Assembly: GCA_003486675.1 (NCBI GenBank)
Contig: DNGG01000278.1
Span: forward strand, 1-8,239
Source: Cyanobacteria bacterium UBA11372
Lineage (GTDB): Bacteria > Cyanobacteriota > Cyanobacteriia > Cyanobacteriales > Aerosakkonemataceae
Length of the DNA: 8,239 nt
Reading direction: 5' to 3'
The notes under the pieces were generated by a model. That model was given only the letters and a program-made list of their open reading frames with translations, was not told where the DNA came from and did not search any database. The position numbers were made by a program, and so were the translations under genes. Positions 5,731 to 8,239 of this stretch are shown here, piece by piece (the first letter of the stretch is position 1; each line of letters begins with the position of its first letter).

Positions 5731-5737
5731 TTTTTTT
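5717..5737 (+). terminator. Weak intrinsic terminator overlapping the unit 2 stop codon
   Basis: AGGAT-TT-ATCCT (5717-5728) spans the last codons and is followed by AG and seven T (5731-5737). The stem is only 4-5 bp, so strength is doubtful. In unit 1 the same hairpin (4166-4177) is kept, but the T-run is broken (TTTATTT), suggesting less efficient stopping there. Confidence 0.4.
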
Positions 5738-5745
5738 GGTCGGAA

Positions 5746-5786
5746 CAAAAAACTCAGGGAAAAGGGGAAAGGGAAAAGTTCCCCTT
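5746..5786 (-). terminator. Probable pdxA terminator
   Basis: Reading on the minus strand after the pdxA stop, a stem AAGGGGAA (5786-5779) with TTCCCCTT (5769-5762) closes a 9-nt loop. A short pyrimidine stretch follows, then TTTTTT (about 5752-5747). The gap between stem and T-run is larger than ideal. The same bases are part of the G-tract repeat family seen at 3011-3163. Confidence 0.4.
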
Positions 5787-5823
5787 GACGAATTGCCAGA
5801 ATCTCCCGTCTTAGATTGGTAGC

Positions 5824-6930
5824 CTATAGAGCCAGCCTCTGGGTAGCGAGTTCGGCGGCTAGCTCCAACGCGGCTTTCATACTGGTAGCATCCGCAATTC
5901 CCCTACCCGCAATATCAAATGCCGTACCGTGATCTGGAGAAGTACGGACAAAGGGCAAACCGATGGTAGTATTAACTGCCCGGTCAAATGCCATTAATTT
6001 CACGGGAATTAAACCCTGATCGTGGTAGAGTGCCAGATATCCATCGGCGGGATTTTGGTAGTGGTGTTTTTCATCCTTTACCCCCGTGCCAAACCAGGCT
6101 TGACCGGGTTTAACCCACATGGTATCTGGGGGAATGGGGCCATCCAGGATAACGTCTGGTCTGCTTTTGCGTTCGGCTTCTAGCCAGGGAATTAACCAAT
6201 CTTTCTCCTCGCTTCCCAGCTGTCCCTGTTCGCCGCTGTGGGGATTTAAACCCGCGATCGCTATCCTGGGTCTTTCGATGCCAAAATCTTGCTGCAAGCA
6301 CTCTACCAGCAAATCCAGTTTCCGCGCCATCAACTGGGGTGTCAGCGTATCTGCCACTTGACATAAAGGAATATGTGTGGTAGCGAGTAAGGTACGGAGA
6401 GTCCAGCCGGTGTGGGGCGATCGCGCGACGAATAACATTCCAAATCTTTCTACTAAAGCTTTTTGGGCTAATAGTTCGGTTTGACCCGGATAATCGTATC
6501 CGGCAGCCTTCCAGGCGGATTTAGCAATCGGTCCCGTGACGATGGCCTCGAATTCTCCGGCTAGAGTGCGAGCGATCGCAGTTTCCATATAAGCAAAACT
6601 CGCCGCCCCGCTGGCAGCATTACCAATTCCAGAAATAATTCCATCTTCTATATCTCTAGACAGATGCACATCCAAAATTGATAACCCTGCCGGATCTGCC
6701 AAAATTTCCTGGTTTTCCCCGCGATGCAGATCTGAGTAAATCTTTTGCAGCAGCGTCCGACTGCCGATGACAGTAATATCGCAATTTTGGCTAACTTCGG
6801 GGTCAGACAGCGCTTTCAGCACCACCTCCGCCCCAATTCCCGCCGGATCGCCCAGAGTCACCGCCAATCTCCGCCGCCCGTGCCCCAGGTCAACGGCAGC
6901 ATTTGTAAAAAAAGCTTTCTCTGCCTTCAT
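5824..6930 (-). CDS. pdxA: 4-hydroxythreonine-4-phosphate dehydrogenase
   Basis: The enzyme oxidises 4-phosphohydroxy-L-threonine with NAD(P)+ in the DXP-dependent route to pyridoxal phosphate; it is a cytoplasmic metal-dependent dimer. It has 368 residues, within the range for the family allowing for a short extra N-terminus and the loop at about 272-296 typical of cyanobacterial forms. GDPAGIGAE is at residues 28-36 and TGPIAK at 132-137. The three metal-ligand histidines of the family lie in ATTHIPL (H186), LNPHSGE (H231) and YHDQGL (H303). The C-terminal signature LPFVRTSPDHGTAFDIAG is at 325-342. The segment that reads GHTE in many bacteria is GQTE here (Q150); I believe this is usual in cyanobacteria. 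The ATG at 6930 is preceded by AAGGTGAGG about 8 nt upstream, a good Shine-Dalgarno. It is transcribed away from petM. Confidence 0.95.
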   Translation of the reverse strand: MKAEKAFFTNAAVDLGHGRRRLAVTLGDPAGIGAEVVLKALSDPEVSQNCDITVIGSRTLLQKIYSDLHRGENQEILADPAGLSILDVHLSRDIEDGIISGIGNAASGAASFAYMETAIARTLAGEFEAIVTGPIAKSAWKAAGYDYPGQTELLAQKALVERFGMLFVARSPHTGWTLRTLLATTHIPLCQVADTLTPQLMARKLDLLVECLQQDFGIERPRIAIAGLNPHSGEQGQLGSEEKDWLIPWLEAERKSRPDVILDGPIPPDTMWVKPGQAWFGTGVKDEKHHYQNPADGYLALYHDQGLIPVKLMAFDRAVNTTIGLPFVRTSPDHGTAFDIAGRGIADATSMKAALELAAELATQRLAL

Positions 6931-7127
6931 GTTATCGCCTCACCTTCAATTTCCCACTCTACAACCGTCAGCAACATCTTTTGCGTACAGATTGCTGGCT
7001 TAACTGTTTGAGCGGAAAAAATCCTGAAAACCCCGTGAATTTAGTTTGGGTATCAAAGGCCACACCAGTAAATATCGCTGCTTTAATATGGTATTCTGAT
7101 TGGGTCAGTATAAGACATAAAAACCTA
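6931..7127. other. Divergent spacer between pdxA and the petM-side element
   Basis: No credible gene is present. The pdxA ribosome-binding site is at 6939-6947 on the minus strand. A weak hairpin-forming CTGA-TTGGG-TCAG occurs near 7096-7108, next to TATAAG (7110-7115), which could be a -10 box, but no convincing -35 partner at normal spacing was found. The left end of the element described at 7128-7290 may lie here but could not be placed. Confidence 0.4.
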
Positions 7128-7290
7128 CCTCCGGACTGGAGGAAAGTAAACGCTTGAGGAGCTAGTTGTAAGACTAGGATAGCAGACCGCCAAACGGCAA
7201 AAGGATTGCGCCCAGGAACCTGAGTTCTCAGGATATTAAGACTGTGAGGTCTTAAGAATCTCCGTTTATGAGAGAGCGGAGAGTGTCAAA
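7128..7290 (+). mobile_element. Possible IS200/IS605 (TnpB-type) right end with guide-RNA scaffold, no nuclease gene
   Basis: A chain of hairpins runs through this segment: CCTCC/GGAGG (7128-7142), CTAGT/ACTAG (7162-7177), GCC/GGC (7189-7198), CCTGAG/CTCAGG (7219-7232), TTAAGAC/GTCTTAA (7236-7255) and TCTCCG/CGGAGA (7259-7282). It ends in GTGTCAA (7283-7289 region). A hairpin after AAGAAT followed by a GTGTCAA-type end is what I recall from the right ends of cyanobacterial IS200/IS605 elements, where the TnpB omega (re) RNA also ends. If so, a guide would begin just after TCAA, at about 7290. No TnpB frame survives apart from a doubtful VNA codon run near 7147. The alternative is a native structured petM leader. 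The identification is by pattern memory only. Confidence 0.45.
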
Positions 7291-7299
7291 CTAACTTTA

Positions 7300-7333
7300 A
7301 GTTTTGACTGAATCTGCTGGTAGTTTTGACTGA
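7300..7333 (+). repeat. 12-bp direct repeat before petM
   Basis: AGTTTTGACTGA occurs at 7300-7311 and again at 7322-7333, period 22 bp, ending just before the AGGAG ribosome-binding site. The first copy can pair its TTTGAC with GTCAAA at 7285-7290. It may be a small tandem duplication or a pair of regulator half-sites on the same helix face (22 bp is about two turns). Confidence 0.6.
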
Positions 7334-7337
7334 GTTT

Positions 7338-7342
7338 AGGAG
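7338..7342 (+). promoter_or_regulatory. Ribosome-binding site of petM
   Basis: AGGAG lies 10 nt before the petM ATG, a clear Shine-Dalgarno that supports this start for a very short gene. Confidence 0.75.
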
Positions 7343-7352
7343 TATCAAATTA

Positions 7353-7457
7353 ATGAACGCTGAGTTTTTGAATGCGATGGTTTTGTCCTTTAGCCTGATT
7401 ATTGTAGGTCTGGGGATGGGCTTTTTGTTACTAAAAATCCAAGGGGGCGAAGAATAA
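7353..7457 (+). CDS. petM: Cytochrome b6f complex subunit PetM (subunit VII)
   Basis: This 34-residue protein, MNAEFLNAMVLSFSLIIVGL followed by GMGFLLLKIQGGEE, has the length and pattern of cyanobacterial PetM: a short N-terminus with AEFLNA, one membrane helix (about residues 8-28) and the conserved end LLLKIQGxEE. It is one of the small single-helix subunits at the edge of the cytochrome b6f dimer in the thylakoid membrane, between photosystems II and I. It is too short for most gene callers. ycf39 follows on the same strand; I recall petM and ycf39 as neighbours in other cyanobacteria, but here 465 bp of structured sequence separates them. Confidence 0.92.
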   Translation: MNAEFLNAMVLSFSLIIVGLGMGFLLLKIQGGEE

Positions 7458-7498
7458 CGCCCTCTAACGGCGTTATTAGTGAGGACTCTTGTCCTCAC
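7453..7498 (+). terminator. Two tandem hairpins after petM
   Basis: AATAACGCC (7453-7461) pairs with GGCGTTATT (7469-7477) and overlaps the petM stop codon; GTGAGGAC (7479-7486) pairs with GTCCTCAC (7491-7498) around a TCTT loop. Both stems are perfect. No T-run follows, so they may protect the 3' end of the petM message or pause polymerase and need not be a complete intrinsic terminator. Confidence 0.55.
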
Positions 7499-7640
7499 CC
7501 TCCTACATCATTGTCACCACCCCGGCAACCGATGTTAGCGTTTACTGAAGCGTATTAAATTAATTTTGTCAAGCCCCTGAAAGAAATCGCAAAATTCTGA
7601 TAACATCTTAGAGAAAGTTTAAGATTCGTTACGAATCTGA
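7499..7640 (+). other. Spacer upstream of the structured RNA, with a palindrome
   Basis: No gene is present. A perfect palindrome AGATTCGT-T-ACGAATCT spans 7622-7638, just before the first stem of the structured RNA. If that RNA is an omega RNA, its guide would fall in about 7625-7640. The 12-mer TTGTCAAGCCCC at about 7566-7577 also occurs at 2984-2995 beside the purA promoter. No reliable ycf39 promoter could be assigned. Confidence 0.45.
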
Positions 7641-7922
7641 GTCAGCACCCGGCTTGAAAGGCACGGGGCAAATCCGGCTTAGAGCGAGGTGCTGACCAGC
7701 CGCGCGTCTTAATAAACCCGGTGGGGCAAAGGCGAGATATCTAATTAGATTGCGTCTTGGCTCGCATCACCCTTTTATGAGCAGGCGTTGCCAGCTAATA
7801 ACAGGAACGAGTAAGAACTGTACCTCTTCTTACTCTCCCCTTAAAGGGGCTAGCTTAAAAGCTAGAGTCGTTTTTCCTCCCCGGCCTAAAAGCACCGGGT
7901 TTCAAAACTCCCGTGAGATTTT
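7641..7922 (+). ncRNA. HEARO-like (IscB omega) structured RNA, no nuclease gene alongside
   Basis: About 280 nt are packed with stems: GTCAGCACC (7641-7649) with GGTGCTGAC (7688-7696); GGTG (7720-7723) and GCGAG (7732-7736) with CTCGC (7761-7765) and CACC (7768-7771); GAGTAAGAA (7809-7817) with TTCTTACTC (7827-7835); CCCCTT/AAGGGG (7837-7849); CTAGCTT/AAGCTAG (7850-7865) followed by AGTCG and five T; CCCGG/CCGGG (7880-7899). The size, the order of a closing stem followed by a GGTG...CACC domain and the segment GCGTTGCCAGCTAATAACAGGAACG resemble HEARO RNAs, the guide RNAs of IscB that are frequent in cyanobacteria, often without an ORF. It ends flush with an ATGA that is the ycf39 start. The T5 after 7865 could also terminate transcripts. 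This is recognition by memory; a native ycf39 leader is the alternative. Confidence 0.55.
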
Positions 7923-8239
7923 ATGACTTTATTAGTGGTCGGTGCCACAGGCACCTTGGGAAGACAAGTGGCTCTCCACGCCCTGGAAAAGGGATACAAA
8001 GTCCGCTGTTTAGTCCGGAGTTACAAGCGAGCGGCTTTTTTGAAAGAAAAAGGCGCTGAACTGGTACCGGGGGACTTGTGCGAACCAGAAACCCTGCAAC
8101 CAGCATTGGAAGGGGTAACCGCAGTGATTGATGCTGCAACTGCCCGCGCCACCGAGGCGAGCATCAAACAAGTAGACTGGTTGGGCAAGGTGACACTGAT
8201 ACAAGCCGCCAAAGCCGCCGCAGTCGAGCGGTTTATCTT
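7923..8239 (+). CDS. ycf39: Ycf39, NAD(P)-binding photosystem II assembly factor, N-terminal part
   Basis: The frame is open to the window edge for 105 codons of an expected 320 or so. The N-terminus MTLLVVGATGTLGRQVALHA carries the Rossmann motif GxxGxxG at residues 7-13, followed by VRCLVRSYKRAAFLKEKGAE and GDLCEPETL, the usual pattern of atypical short-chain dehydrogenases of the Ycf39/HCF244 group. In cyanobacteria Ycf39 works with Hlip proteins during D1 insertion and chlorophyll delivery early in photosystem II assembly at the thylakoid. The start is fixed by the conserved N-terminus. There is only a weak GTGAG before the ATG, and the bases upstream belong to the structured RNA, so translation may use an unusual leader. 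Confidence 0.92.
   Translation, partial: MTLLVVGATGTLGRQVALHALEKGYKVRCLVRSYKRAAFLKEKGAELVPGDLCEPETLQPALEGVTAVIDAATARATEASIKQVDWLGKVTLIQAAKAAAVERFI

Larger units (their letters stand above)
4526..5737 (+). repeat. Tandem duplication, unit 2 (with two inserted elements)
   Basis: This is the second copy of the cassette at 3356-4182. It is longer because of an inverted-repeat element at about 4998-5251 and another at 5346-5449. Taking these (about 254 and 104 bp) out of the 813-nt leader leaves about 455 nt, close to the 436 nt of unit 1. That supports the alignment and marks unit 1 as the empty-site version. Confidence 0.85.

Noticed and set aside
3011..5800. CRISPR array or integron-like array in the repeat-rich accessory region
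   Set aside because: The repeats are a two-copy cassette and inverted-repeat elements; there is no set of short, regularly spaced repeats with unique spacers and no cas or integrase gene.
6478..6486. PdxA Q150 in place of the His of the GHTE motif as a sign of an inactive enzyme
   Set aside because: The three metal-ligand histidines and the C-terminal signature are intact, and GQTE is, to my recollection, the normal cyanobacterial form.
7286..7498. 70-codon minus-strand frame opposite petM
   Set aside because: It lies across petM, its ribosome-binding site and the downstream hairpins; petM on the plus strand is a clear family match.
7620..7922. Cobalamin, c-di-GMP or other metabolite riboswitch in front of ycf39
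   Set aside because: Short resemblances such as GGGGCAAA occur, but none of the conserved boxes of these classes (for example the B12 box) is present; the overall plan fits a HEARO-like RNA better.

Overview
The window looks like a piece of a filamentous cyanobacterial chromosome. Three things point there: the octamer GCGATCGC (HIP1) occurs twelve times in 8.2 kb (starts 399, 1262, 2046, 3192, 3231, 4279, 4349, 4397, 4717, 6254, 6417, 6572); photosynthesis genes petM and ycf39 are present; and purA sits next to rplY as in other cyanobacteria. Genus cannot be fixed from the sequence alone.

Layout. 1-857 (-): 5' part of a two-domain kinase-like protein (aminoglycoside-phosphotransferase fold, COG2187 type), cut by the window edge. 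955-2921 (-): a compact purA-rplY pair (adenylosuccinate synthetase, ribosomal protein bL25) with a good sigma70-type promoter upstream of purA and hairpin terminators after rplY. 2991-5800: an accessory region of about 2.8 kb. It begins with a G-tract/C-tract inverted repeat and is dominated by a diverged tandem duplication. Each unit carries a palindrome, a promoter, a leader of over 400 nt and a gene for a 74-residue two-helix membrane protein (3955-4179 and 5506-5730). Unit 2 has been invaded by two MITE-like elements (about 4998-5251, itself nested, and 5346-5449). Between the units lies a 90-bp stray copy of an internal purA segment. 5824-6930 (-): pdxA (vitamin B6 synthesis). 7353-7457 (+): petM, small subunit of cytochrome b6f. 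7923-8239 (+): 5' part of ycf39 (photosystem II assembly factor), cut by the window edge.

The most unusual part is 7100-7922. The segment upstream of petM (about 7128-7290) ends in a hairpin followed by GTGTCAA and resembles the right end plus guide-RNA region of an IS200/IS605 (TnpB-type) element. The segment between petM and ycf39 (about 7641-7922) resembles a HEARO/omega RNA of the IscB family and ends exactly where ycf39 begins with ATGA, the sequence I recall as a HEARO insertion motif. Neither has a nuclease gene beside it here. Both identifications rest on recognition of sequence pattern and fold without any database search, so they are medium-confidence.

The housekeeping genes do not form one pathway: they cover purine synthesis and translation (purA-rplY), cofactor synthesis (pdxA) and thylakoid complexes (petM, ycf39). 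The small membrane proteins are of unknown function.
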